DNA from: Rhodoferax sp. UBA4409
GTDB lineage: Bacteria > Pseudomonadota > Gammaproteobacteria > Burkholderiales > Burkholderiaceae_C
Length of the DNA stretch: 15,233 nucleotides
NCBI GenBank assembly: GCA_002390825.1
Contig: DGQR01000244.1
Location: forward strand, 14,328-29,560
Reading direction: 5' to 3'
Shown here: piece by piece, positions 6,782-13,405 of the stretch
Numbering within the stretch: the stretch's first letter is position 1
Layout of the letters: each line of letters opens with the position of its first letter
The notes under the pieces: generated by a model
Told to the model about the DNA's origin: nothing
The model's database searches: none
What the model saw: the letters and a program-made list of their open reading frames with translations, nothing else
Made by a program: the position numbers and the translations under genes

Positions 6782-7981
6782 ATGTCCCTAGTCACCCCTA
6801 CACCGACCTCCCGCCACGACCCCGCACCACCATGGCAATGGGATGTGTTCTGCCGCGTGATCGATAACTTCGGCGACATCGGCGTGTGCTGGCGCTTGTG
6901 CGCAGACCTCGCGAGCCGGGGTCACCACGTCCGTTTGTGGGCGGACGATAGCAGCCCATTGACCTGGATGGCTCCCGGTGCGCGTGAGGGCCTATGGCCA
7001 GGTGTTCAAGTACTGGACTGGGCACAGTCGCAAGACGCAACCTTTGTCGCACAACTGCCTGCCACGAGCGTGTGGATTGAGGGATTCGGATGCGAAATCG
7101 CTCCTGAATTCATAGCATCATATGCAATTTCTATCAGCGCTAGCGCCTCAGAAAGCATCAGAAATCCGGTGTGGATCAACCTCGAATACCTGTCCGCGGA
7201 GAGTTATGTTGAGCGTTGTCACGCCCTGCCCTCGCCGGTGATGCAGGGGCCCGCCAAAGGTTGGACCAAACATTTTTACTACCCCGGCTTTACCGCAGGC
7301 ACGGGCGGCTTGCTGCGGGAATCCAAACTGCTGGCAGCCGCAGCGCAATGGGACCACACAAAGCGCTCCGACTGGCTGCGCAGCCATGGAGTGGCTTGGC
7401 AAGGCGAGCGACTGATCAGCCTGTTTTGCTACGAGCCCGAGGGCTTGAGTGCCGCACTTGCACATTGGATGCGCGGCCCCGAGCAGACGCTGCTATTGGT
7501 TACCCCGGGCCGTGCTGCCCGCGCCCTGCAAGCGGCATGGAGCACTGCCGTAGAGGCTTCTGGTGTACCTGAGGGTGAAAGCAAACTGCGTCTCCACCAC
7601 CTTCCCGCGCTGACGCAGGCCGAGTTTGATGAGCTGCTGCGCAGCTGCGATGTCAACCTGGTTCGGGGCGAAGACTCGCTGGTGCGCGCACTGTGGGCCG
7701 GCAAGCCTTTCCTGTGGCACATCTATCCCCAAGACGACGGGGCACACCTCGACAAGCTCAACGCTTTTCTGGACTGCCTGCAAGTCCCCGCCGGCTTAAG
7801 GACGCTCTTTGCCGCCTGGAATGGCCTCCCATTGACAAGTGGTGCCGAAAACACGCCCATAGACTGGGCTCTGCTGCACGCCGAAGAATCTCGCATGGCA
7901 GCGCACCACTGGCGCCTCCAGCTGGCGGCTCAAGAGGACCTCGTCACAGCGCTGGTCAATTTCGTGGAGAAAAAGCGATAA
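6782..7981 (+). CDS. earP: EF-P arginine rhamnosyltransferase EarP
   Basis: EarP moves rhamnose from dTDP-rhamnose to an arginine of elongation factor P, allowing it to relieve ribosome stalling at polyproline. The 399-residue protein matches the family throughout: DVFCRVIDNFGDIGVCWRL (21-39), whose D28 and D32 correspond to P. aeruginosa D13 and D17; WINLEYLSAESYVE (131-144); and VNLVRGEDSLVRALW (291-305), whose R295 and E297 correspond to the sugar-nucleotide-binding R271 and E273. The ATG at 6782 is preferred over an in-frame TTG at 6764. Residues about 109-122 are encoded by a copy of the dispersed repeat and form a Ser/Ala/Ile-rich insert just before the conserved WINLEY block, with the frame intact. 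The gene diverges from uvrC across 48 nt and is followed by its substrate gene efp. Confidence 0.95.
   Translation: MSLVTPTPTSRHDPAPPWQWDVFCRVIDNFGDIGVCWRLCADLASRGHHVRLWADDSSPLTWMAPGAREGLWPGVQVLDWAQSQDATFVAQLPATSVWIEGFGCEIAPEFIASYAISISASASESIRNPVWINLEYLSAESYVERCHALPSPVMQGPAKGWTKHFYYPGFTAGTGGLLRESKLLAAAAQWDHTKRSDWLRSHGVAWQGERLISLFCYEPEGLSAALAHWMRGPEQTLLLVTPGRAARALQAAWSTAVEASGVPEGESKLRLHHLPALTQAEFDELLRSCDVNLVRGEDSLVRALWAGKPFLWHIYPQDDGAHLDKLNAFLDCLQVPAGLRTLFAAWNGLPLTSGAENTPIDWALLHAEESRMAAHHWRLQLAAQEDLVTALVNFVEKKR
7100..7147 (+). repeat. Dispersed ~50-bp repeat, copy 1, inside earP
   Basis: The core AATTCATAGC (7107-7116), then further matches, and AGCGCTAGCG at the right end align with the copies at 12301-12351 (reverse orientation) and 14690-14740 (same orientation). 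This is the most diverged copy. It lies in frame inside earP and encodes roughly EFIASYAISISASA. No transposase or target duplication is visible. Confidence 0.65.
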
Positions 7982-8087
7982 AATACGAGGCTTTGCTGAA
8001 TTTGCCGCCCGAGTTTTGGGGCGATTCATGCCCCGCCGCAGACTGCGGCCTACAGTCGCACTAAGTGACACTCGCTCAAGCAACCCT
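7979..8087 (+). promoter_or_regulatory. Leader region of efp with possible -10 and hairpin
   Basis: TAAAAT at 7979-7984 overlaps the earP stop codon and resembles a -10 box, but no good -35 lies at the right distance. Within the 106-nt gap before efp, GCCGCAG (8035-8041) and CTGCGGC (8043-8049) form an inverted repeat that could fold as a 5-bp stem with a 5-base loop. The efp start has only a weak purine stretch before it (AAG at 8078-8080). The efp gene may have its own promoter as well as readthrough from earP; this is not settled by sequence. Confidence 0.3.
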
Positions 8088-8642
8088 ATGAAAATCGCAC
8101 AAGAAATCCGCGCCGGCAACGTGATCATGCACGGCAAAGACCCCATGGTCGTCCTGAAGACCGAGTACAGCCGCGGCGGCCGCAACTCTGCCACCGTGCG
8201 CATGAAGCTCAAGAGCCTGATCGCTAACTTCGGCACCGAAGTCGTGTTCAAGGCCGACGACAAGATGGACCAGATCATCTTGGACAAGAAGGATTGCACC
8301 TACTCCTACTTCGCTGACCCCCTGTATGTCTGGATGGACGCTGACTACAACCAGTACGAAGTGGAATCGGAAAACATGGGCGATGCCCTGAACTACCTCG
8401 AAGACGGCATGACCGCTGAAGTGGTGTTCTATGAAGGCAAGGCCATTTCTGTCGAATTGCCCACCAGCGTGGTGCGCGAAATCACCTGGACTGAACCTGC
8501 AGTCAAGGGCGACACCTCCGGCAAGGTGCTCAAGCCCGCCAAGATTGCGACCGGCTTCGAAATCGGCGTGCCAATTTTTGTGGCTCAAAACGACAAGGTC
8601 GAAATCGACACCCGCACTGGCGAATACCGTAAACGCGTTTAA
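8088..8642 (+). CDS. efp: Translation elongation factor P
   Basis: EF-P binds between the ribosomal P and E sites and promotes peptide bonds at consecutive prolines. The 184-residue protein has the usual length and three-domain form: an N-terminal KOW-like domain, then two OB-type domains beginning near residue 66, ending in DTRTGEYRKRV (174-184). The tip of domain I reads YSRGGRNSATVR, which places an arginine at position 32, the residue rhamnosylated by EarP in Pseudomonas, Shewanella and Neisseria. The lysine that EpmA/B-type systems modify is absent. The adjacent earP gene makes this chemistry consistent. The ATG at 8088 gives the standard MKIAQEIRAGNV start. A strong terminator follows. 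Confidence 0.98.
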   Translation: MKIAQEIRAGNVIMHGKDPMVVLKTEYSRGGRNSATVRMKLKSLIANFGTEVVFKADDKMDQIILDKKDCTYSYFADPLYVWMDADYNQYEVESENMGDALNYLEDGMTAEVVFYEGKAISVELPTSVVREITWTEPAVKGDTSGKVLKPAKIATGFEIGVPIFVAQNDKVEIDTRTGEYRKRV

Positions 8643-8679
8643 TCCACGCGCTACAGAGGCCCTACCGGGCCAGGTCATA

Positions 8680-8707
8680 AAAAAAAGCTCCTTCGGGAGC
8701 TTTTTTT
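8680..8707. terminator. Intrinsic terminator after efp
   Basis: A GCTCC/GGAGC stem with a TTCG tetraloop (8687-8700) is flanked by a run of A on the left and a run of seven T on the right. The A/T runs extend the stem and would let it work on either strand. It separates efp from the LOG-family gene. Confidence 0.95.
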
Positions 8708-8783
8708 ATGCCTCCAAATAAGCCGCAAAAAACGGCACGTCTCTTGCCTTCAGAGTGCCACGAAACTGCCGCACAATGAAGCC

Positions 8784-9653
8784 ATGGAAAACACGCAAAA
8801 CCTCAACGAAAGCCGTATCGCCAACGCCTGGGCGGACCTGCAAAACCACTCTGACCAGGGTGGTGCCCTCGACCAGGACGCCTACCGCCTGGCCTTCGCC
8901 GATCCCGAATTCCTGCTCCGCCGCGAGACCCGTGGCATCCGCATCCAGCTCGAGATGCTCAAACCCGACCTCGACCAAGCCGCACAGGGCGTGGACAACA
9001 CCGTGGTGGTCTTTGGTAGCGCGCGCTTCCCGTCACCCGAAGATGCCGAGGCGTTTGCCCAAGCCGCCGAATTGTCGGGGGATGCCCAACAAATCGCGGT
9101 GGCCAAGCGCCACTTGCGCAACGCCAAGCACTACGACAACGCACGTTTGTTTGCCCGCTTGGTAGCCGGACACAGCGCTCGTAAACCCAAAGATCAGCGC
9201 TTGTTCATTTGCACCGGCGGTGGCCCCGGCATCATGGAAGCGGCGAACCGCGGCGCCCACGAAATGGGAGCCCTCACCCCCGGGCTGAACATCACCCTGC
9301 CCCATGAGCAGCGCGCCAACCCCTACGTGACGCCATCTTTGAGCTTTAAGTTTCACTACTTCGCCACCCGCAAAATGCACTTCATGATGCGTGCCAAAGC
9401 GCTGGTCGCTTTTCCTGGCGGCTTCGGCACCCTGGACGAGTTGTTTGAAGTGATCACCTTGGTGCAAACCAAAAAGGCCAAGCCGGTGCCCATCATCCTG
9501 TTCGGCACCGACTACTGGAAACGCCTGATCAACATGGATGTGCTGGTGGAAGAAGGCGCCATCTCGCCCGAAGACCTGAACCTGCTCCACTACACCGATG
9601 ACCCGCAAGACGCTTGGGACGTGATCCGTAACTTTTACGGACTTTCGGTGTGA
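8784..9653 (+). CDS. LOG-family Rossmann-fold protein (TIGR00730-like)
   Basis: Proteins of this family, long misnamed lysine decarboxylases, include cytokinin-activating LOG phosphoribohydrolases and the nucleotide 5'-monophosphate nucleosidase PpnN; they cleave nucleoside monophosphates to base and ribose 5-phosphate. The hallmark motifs are present: VVVFGSARF (74-82), CTGGGPGIMEAANRGA (143-158), ATRKMHFMMRA (194-204, with the conserved arginine) and PGGFGTLDELFE (211-222, with the catalytic glutamate). At 289 residues it is about 100 longer than minimal LOG proteins, owing to a 70-residue N-terminal part and an insert around 84-137. The natural substrate is unknown. The start at 8784 lacks a strong ribosome-binding site. 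Its last 19 bases overlap the end of the convergent MFS gene. Confidence 0.88.
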   Translation: MENTQNLNESRIANAWADLQNHSDQGGALDQDAYRLAFADPEFLLRRETRGIRIQLEMLKPDLDQAAQGVDNTVVVFGSARFPSPEDAEAFAQAAELSGDAQQIAVAKRHLRNAKHYDNARLFARLVAGHSARKPKDQRLFICTGGGPGIMEAANRGAHEMGALTPGLNITLPHEQRANPYVTPSLSFKFHYFATRKMHFMMRAKALVAFPGGFGTLDELFEVITLVQTKKAKPVPIILFGTDYWKRLINMDVLVEEGAISPEDLNLLHYTDDPQDAWDVIRNFYGLSV

Positions 9654-10873
9654 GGCCCCACACGCAGCCCCCACGCTGCGTGTGAACCCAGCCCCACCAA
9701 GGCACCCACGGTCCAGAACACCACTGACACCCCCACCACCACACCCGCCGTGCCGAACAGCATCGGCATGAGCACACTGGAGAGGTTGATAGTCATCAGC
9801 CGCAAGGCGATTGCCTGCCCGTGCAGTGCATGGGGCGTGATCTGGTGCAGCATGCTCATGATCATGGGTTGCACCGTGCCCAGCGCAAGCCCCAGCAATA
9901 CAGAGCACACACCCATCGCCCACGCACTGGGCATCAAGGGGTAGACCGCAAACAACACTGCGGTCACCACCATGGCCGCGGTGACCACGGCCCACTCGCG
10001 CAGCCGGGCCGCCAACATGGGCAAGAAGACCCGCACCACCGCAGCCGCCACCGCAAAAGCCCCCAGAATGGTGCCGATCACAGAGGCGCTGTAGCCCCGT
10101 TCATGACCGAGCACCGGCACCACAAAGGTATGCACATCCCAGCAACTGGAAAGCAACCAATTCACCAACAGCAGCCGGCGCATGATCGGCTCTTTGAGCA
10201 GCGGCCACGCGCTGGGTGCGACTCCTCCCTCGTGCACGATGGGCTCCAGCTCACGGGTAGAGCGCACGCACAGCCACGCCAACGAGGGCAACAAGGCAGT
10301 GAGTGCAAATGCCGCCACAAAACCGTTGCGGTCTGCTGCACTGCCGCCCAGCCAGACACCCGCATAGTCAATCAGCAAACCCGCACACACAGGCCCCAAA
10401 AAGTTGGAGATCGCCGGGCCGATGGACAGCCAGCTGAACACACGGCGCAAATCAGTCGCATCCGCCGCCGCACGCCCGACGTGGCGTTGCAGCGCAATCG
10501 AAGCCGCGCCGGTGGCCCCACCCATCATCAGGGCGGCAAAACACAGCACGACGAAATGAGGAAAAACCACCGCCGCGCTGGCGCCTATTGTGGCGGCCAC
10601 CACTGCCCGGGACACCGGCTTGCGCAGACCATGGCGGTCTGCAAAGCGACCTGCCGGCAGGGCCAAAAACACCTGCGACAAAGAGAACAAAGCCAGCAAA
10701 AAACCCACCGCCAAGGGGCCATATCCGTGCTGCAAGGCCCACAGCGGCGCAGCCAGTCGCATGCCGGCCATACTGGCATGCAGACAAACGTGTCCGCTGA
10801 TCAAGCGCAGCAGCGCCCTGGGCCCCTGCTGTGGGTCAGCTGCGGATGGCGTGGAAGGGTGAAGGCCGCTCAT
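9635..10873 (-). CDS. Major facilitator superfamily transporter
   Basis: This 412-residue inner-membrane protein has about twelve hydrophobic segments in two halves, as in MFS secondary transporters. The motif A-like loop between segments 2 and 3 reads GRFADRHGLRKP (about 75-86). A charged, hydrophilic central loop (RSTRELEPIVHEGG) separates the halves. The substrate cannot be told from the sequence; a drug, sugar or organic-acid exporter are all possible. Its start codon overlaps the rmuC stop as ATGA (10870-10873), so it is probably translated by coupling after rmuC. Its 3' end overlaps the LOG-family gene tail-to-tail by 19 bp, and a strong hairpin (9659-9684) lies inside its last codons. 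Confidence 0.88.
   Translation of the reverse strand: MSGLHPSTPSAADPQQGPRALLRLISGHVCLHASMAGMRLAAPLWALQHGYGPLAVGFLLALFSLSQVFLALPAGRFADRHGLRKPVSRAVVAATIGASAAVVFPHFVVLCFAALMMGGATGAASIALQRHVGRAAADATDLRRVFSWLSIGPAISNFLGPVCAGLLIDYAGVWLGGSAADRNGFVAAFALTALLPSLAWLCVRSTRELEPIVHEGGVAPSAWPLLKEPIMRRLLLVNWLLSSCWDVHTFVVPVLGHERGYSASVIGTILGAFAVAAAVVRVFLPMLAARLREWAVVTAAMVVTAVLFAVYPLMPSAWAMGVCSVLLGLALGTVQPMIMSMLHQITPHALHGQAIALRLMTINLSSVLMPMLFGTAGVVVGVSVVFWTVGALVGLGSHAAWGLRVGPHTESP
9659..9684. terminator. Strong hairpin at the convergent 3' ends (possible U-poor terminator)
   Basis: CACACGCAGC (9659-9668) and GCTGCGTGTG (9675-9684) form a perfect 10-bp stem with a 6-base loop, starting five bases after the LOG-family stop codon. 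No T run follows on either strand, so it is not a canonical intrinsic terminator. It may define or protect mRNA 3' ends. It also encodes C-terminal residues of the MFS protein. Confidence 0.5.
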
Positions 10874-12273
10874 AGGACGGCACCGTCAGCGTCCCGGTCC
10901 AAATCGCGGTCTATGGGCAACAGGGCTTGCGCCTGAGTGTCCGGCAAGGCCTCCACTTTTTTGAGTGCCCGCCCCATGGCGCGGCTGCGCACTTCGGCGC
11001 TGTCCAGGGTTTTGAGCACCGTCTCGGTTTGCGACTTGACCTTGGCCAGCACATCGCCGAACTTGCTGAACTCGGTTTTGACAGCACCCAGCACCTGCCA
11101 CACCTCGCTGGAGCGCTTTTCCAAGGCCAGCGTCCGAAAGCCCATTTGCAAAGAGCTGAGCATGGCCAGCAAGGTGGTGGGCCCGGCCAGGGTGACACGG
11201 TGTTCGCGCTGCAAGAATTCCATCAGACCGGGGCGGCGCAGTACCTCGGCATACAAGCCTTCGGTCGGCAAAAACAAAATGGCGAAGTCGGTGGTGTACG
11301 GGGGCTCCACATACTTCTCGGAAATCGACTTGGCTTCCAGCCGGATGCGCATTTCCAGCGCCTTGCCGGCGGCCTCGGCAGCGGCAGCATCCGCCCTGCC
11401 CTGCGCGTCGAGCAGGCGCTCGTAGTCTTCGTTGGGGAACTTGGCGTCAATCGGCAGCCACAGCGGCTCGCCGTTGTCCGACTTGCCGGGCAGCTTGATG
11501 GCGAAATCGATCACGTTTTTGCTTCCTGGGCGGGTGGCCACCTGCGTAGCGTACTGGTCAGGCACGAACACCTGCTCCAAGAGCGATGCCAGCTGCGCCT
11601 CGCCGAACATGCCGCGGGTTTTGACGTTGGTGAGCAGGTGCTTCAAGTCGCCCACGCCCTGCGCGAGCGACTGCATTTCGCCAAGCCCTTTGTGCACCTG
11701 CTCCAAGCGCTCAGCCACCTGCTTGAAGCTTTCTCCCAAGCGGGCTTGCAAGGTGGTTTGCAATTTTTCGTCCACCGTGGCGCGCATCTCGTCGAGCTTG
11801 GCAGAGTTGGTGGTTTGCAGTTGGGCCAGTTGGGCTTCCAGGGTTTGGCGCACTTCGGCCATGCGGCGGGCGTTGGATTCGCTCAGGGCACTGAGTTGGT
11901 TGGCCAGGGTGTCAGACAGGGTCTTTTGCAACAAAGCGAGTTGCTGGCCGAAGGCGTCAATCTGGGTGTTCTGGGTGCGGGTGGCTTCGGCGGCTTGCTG
12001 CACCAAGCTTTTTTGAAACATGGCCAGGTTTTGCGCTAACTCTTGGCGACCACTGCGCGCGCTTTCTTGTACCTCGCGGCGCAGCTCGCGCTCCACGCGT
12101 TCGCTGCTGCCTTGCAGGCGGGCCAACAGCTCCTGGCGCTGGGCCTCCAGTTGCGCAGTCTCCTGGGCTCGGGCCTGCGGATCATTGGCCGTGCGACTGC
12201 GCAAAAGCAAAACCAGCAATACCAGTTGCAACAGCCCCAACACCACTCCCGCCACGACCATCCACTCCGTCAT
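10870..12273 (-). CDS. rmuC: DNA recombination protein RmuC
   Basis: RmuC limits rearrangements at short inverted repeats and is predicted to be a nuclease of the PD-(D/E)XK fold. The 467-residue protein has an N-terminal membrane anchor at about 4-24 and a long coiled-coil region (about 30-200, rich in Glu, Gln, Arg and Leu). The RmuC catalytic domain follows, with GMFGEAQLASLLEQVF, then VIDFAIKLPG and LPIDAKFPNEDYERLLDA, which supply the acidic and lysine active-site residues. AAGGAA lies four bases before the ATG at 12273, a good ribosome-binding site. The stop codon overlaps the MFS start. A dispersed repeat lies 28 bases upstream. Assignment is secure; the biochemical role is less well known in the family generally. 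Confidence 0.95.
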   Translation of the reverse strand: MTEWMVVAGVVLGLLQLVLLVLLLRSRTANDPQARAQETAQLEAQRQELLARLQGSSERVERELRREVQESARSGRQELAQNLAMFQKSLVQQAAEATRTQNTQIDAFGQQLALLQKTLSDTLANQLSALSESNARRMAEVRQTLEAQLAQLQTTNSAKLDEMRATVDEKLQTTLQARLGESFKQVAERLEQVHKGLGEMQSLAQGVGDLKHLLTNVKTRGMFGEAQLASLLEQVFVPDQYATQVATRPGSKNVIDFAIKLPGKSDNGEPLWLPIDAKFPNEDYERLLDAQGRADAAAAEAAGKALEMRIRLEAKSISEKYVEPPYTTDFAILFLPTEGLYAEVLRRPGLMEFLQREHRVTLAGPTTLLAMLSSLQMGFRTLALEKRSSEVWQVLGAVKTEFSKFGDVLAKVKSQTETVLKTLDSAEVRSRAMGRALKKVEALPDTQAQALLPIDRDLDRDADGAVL

Positions 12274-12300
12274 AGATTCCTTCTAGTTATGCATCATTTA

Positions 12301-12351
12301 GGCCGCTAGCGCTCATTGAATATGCGCGAGAAGCTATGAATTCAATAGCAA
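12301..12351 (-). repeat. Dispersed ~50-bp repeat, copy 2, upstream of rmuC
   Basis: This 51-nt element reads TTGCTATTGAATTCATAGCT on the minus strand, then CTCGCGC, TATT and GAGCGCTAGCGGCC. It matches copy 3 at 25 of the last 31 aligned positions, and the left part aligns with one small gap in each. It lies between the 3' end of the dehydrogenase gene and the start of rmuC. Confidence 0.85.
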
Positions 12352-12357
12352 ATATAA

Positions 12358-12383
12358 ACACAAGACCTGATGCGTACTTGTGT
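12358..12383 (-). terminator. Possible terminator of the pncB-dehydrogenase operon
   Basis: On the minus strand ACACAAG and CTTGTGT form a 7-bp stem with a 12-base loop, 24 bases after the dehydrogenase stop codon. A T-rich but interrupted tract (TTATATTTG) follows, which runs into repeat copy 2. The stem is modest, so efficiency is uncertain. Confidence 0.4.
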
Positions 12384-12406
12384 GAACCTGCCCCTCGCGC
12401 AGCGCT

Positions 12407-13405
12407 TTAACGTCGCACTGCGCCCAGTGTGTTCACGGGGTTGAGCGCCTCGCCTGTCGCAAAAAAGCGCAGCAGGTTGTCCGCAGCCAACTGGGCCATG
12501 GCACGGCGCGTGGCGAGCGTCGCGCTGGCAATGTGCGGAGTCAGCACCACGTTGGGCACTGTCAGCAAGTCCGGGTGTACTTGCGGTTCGCCTTCAAACA
12601 CATCCAGCCCGGCCGCGGCAATCTGCCCGCTGCGCAGGGCATGGGCCAGCGCCGCATCGTCCACAATGCCGCCGCGCGCAATGTTGGTCAGGGTGGAAGT
12701 GGGCTTCATCTGCGCCAACTCCGCCGCACCGATGGTGTGGTGCGATTCGGCAGAGTACGGCACCACCAGCACAAGATGATCGGCTTGTGCGAGCAGCGTC
12801 GCTTTGTCTACGTACTGCGCGCCACAAGCCGCTTCCAGCCCGGCATCGAGGCGGCTGCGGTTGTGATAGATCACCTTCATGCCGAAGCCATGGAAACCGC
12901 GCCGCGCAATGCCCTGCCCGATGCGCCCCATGCCCAGAATGCCGAGGGTGGCGCCATGAATATCGCTGCCGCAAAACATGTCGTAGCTCCAGCGCTTCCA
13001 CAAACCGGCGCGCAAAAAGTGCTCGCTCTCGGCCATGCGGCGGGCGGTGGCCATCATCAGCGCGAAGCCGAAGTCGGCGGTGGTCTCGGTCAGCACATCC
13101 GGGGCATTGGTGCCCTGCACTCCGCTGGCGCTCATGGCCGGCACATCGAAGTTGTTAAAGCCCACGGCCATATTGGCGCAGATTTTGAGTTGCGGGCAAG
13201 CCTGCAGCAGCTCGGCGCTGATGCGCTCGCCACCGGTGGTGAGTACACCGTCTTTGCCTTGCAGGCGGGAGGTCAACTCTTGGGCCGACCAGACAGCATC
13301 CGCTTGGTTGTGCTCGACCTCGAAGGCCGCCTCCAGCTGAGCGATCACCTCGGGGAAGATGGCCCGGCTGACCAGTATGCGAGGTTTGGTAGATGGTGTT
13401 GTCAT
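12407..13405 (-). CDS. D-2-hydroxyacid dehydrogenase, probable NADPH glyoxylate/hydroxypyruvate reductase
   Basis: This 332-residue cytosolic oxidoreductase reduces 2-oxo acids such as glyoxylate, hydroxypyruvate or 2-ketogluconate to D-2-hydroxyacids. It has the split catalytic domain with NMAVGFNNFDVPA (78-90), the nucleotide-binding GILGMGRIGQGIARR (155-169; glycines 158, 160 and 163), and the catalytic triad R244 (NIARGGIVDD), E273 (DVFEGEP) and H291 (TPHIASAT). The segment after beta-strand 2 reads IYHNRSR with no acidic residue, which favours NADPH over NADH (inference). It is closest in style to GhrB/GyaR proteins, but the true substrate is not readable. The start codon overlaps the pncB stop as ATGA (13402-13405), indicating an operon and coupled translation. 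Confidence 0.9.
   Translation of the reverse strand: MTTPSTKPRILVSRAIFPEVIAQLEAAFEVEHNQADAVWSAQELTSRLQGKDGVLTTGGERISAELLQACPQLKICANMAVGFNNFDVPAMSASGVQGTNAPDVLTETTADFGFALMMATARRMAESEHFLRAGLWKRWSYDMFCGSDIHGATLGILGMGRIGQGIARRGFHGFGMKVIYHNRSRLDAGLEAACGAQYVDKATLLAQADHLVLVVPYSAESHHTIGAAELAQMKPTSTLTNIARGGIVDDAALAHALRSGQIAAAGLDVFEGEPQVHPDLLTVPNVVLTPHIASATLATRRAMAQLAADNLLRFFATGEALNPVNTLGAVRR

Noticed and set aside
8016..8087. Extended efp start 24 codons upstream.
   Set aside because: EF-P proteins begin at MKIAQEIRAG. The upstream residues are non-conserved and include the leader hairpin.
9821..12039. Long open frames on the plus strand opposite the MFS and rmuC genes (9821-10936 and 10927-12039).
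   Set aside because: They have Gln/His/Arg-rich, low-complexity translations with no recognisable domain, and lie antisense to well-identified genes. They are typical open antisense frames of GC-rich coding DNA.
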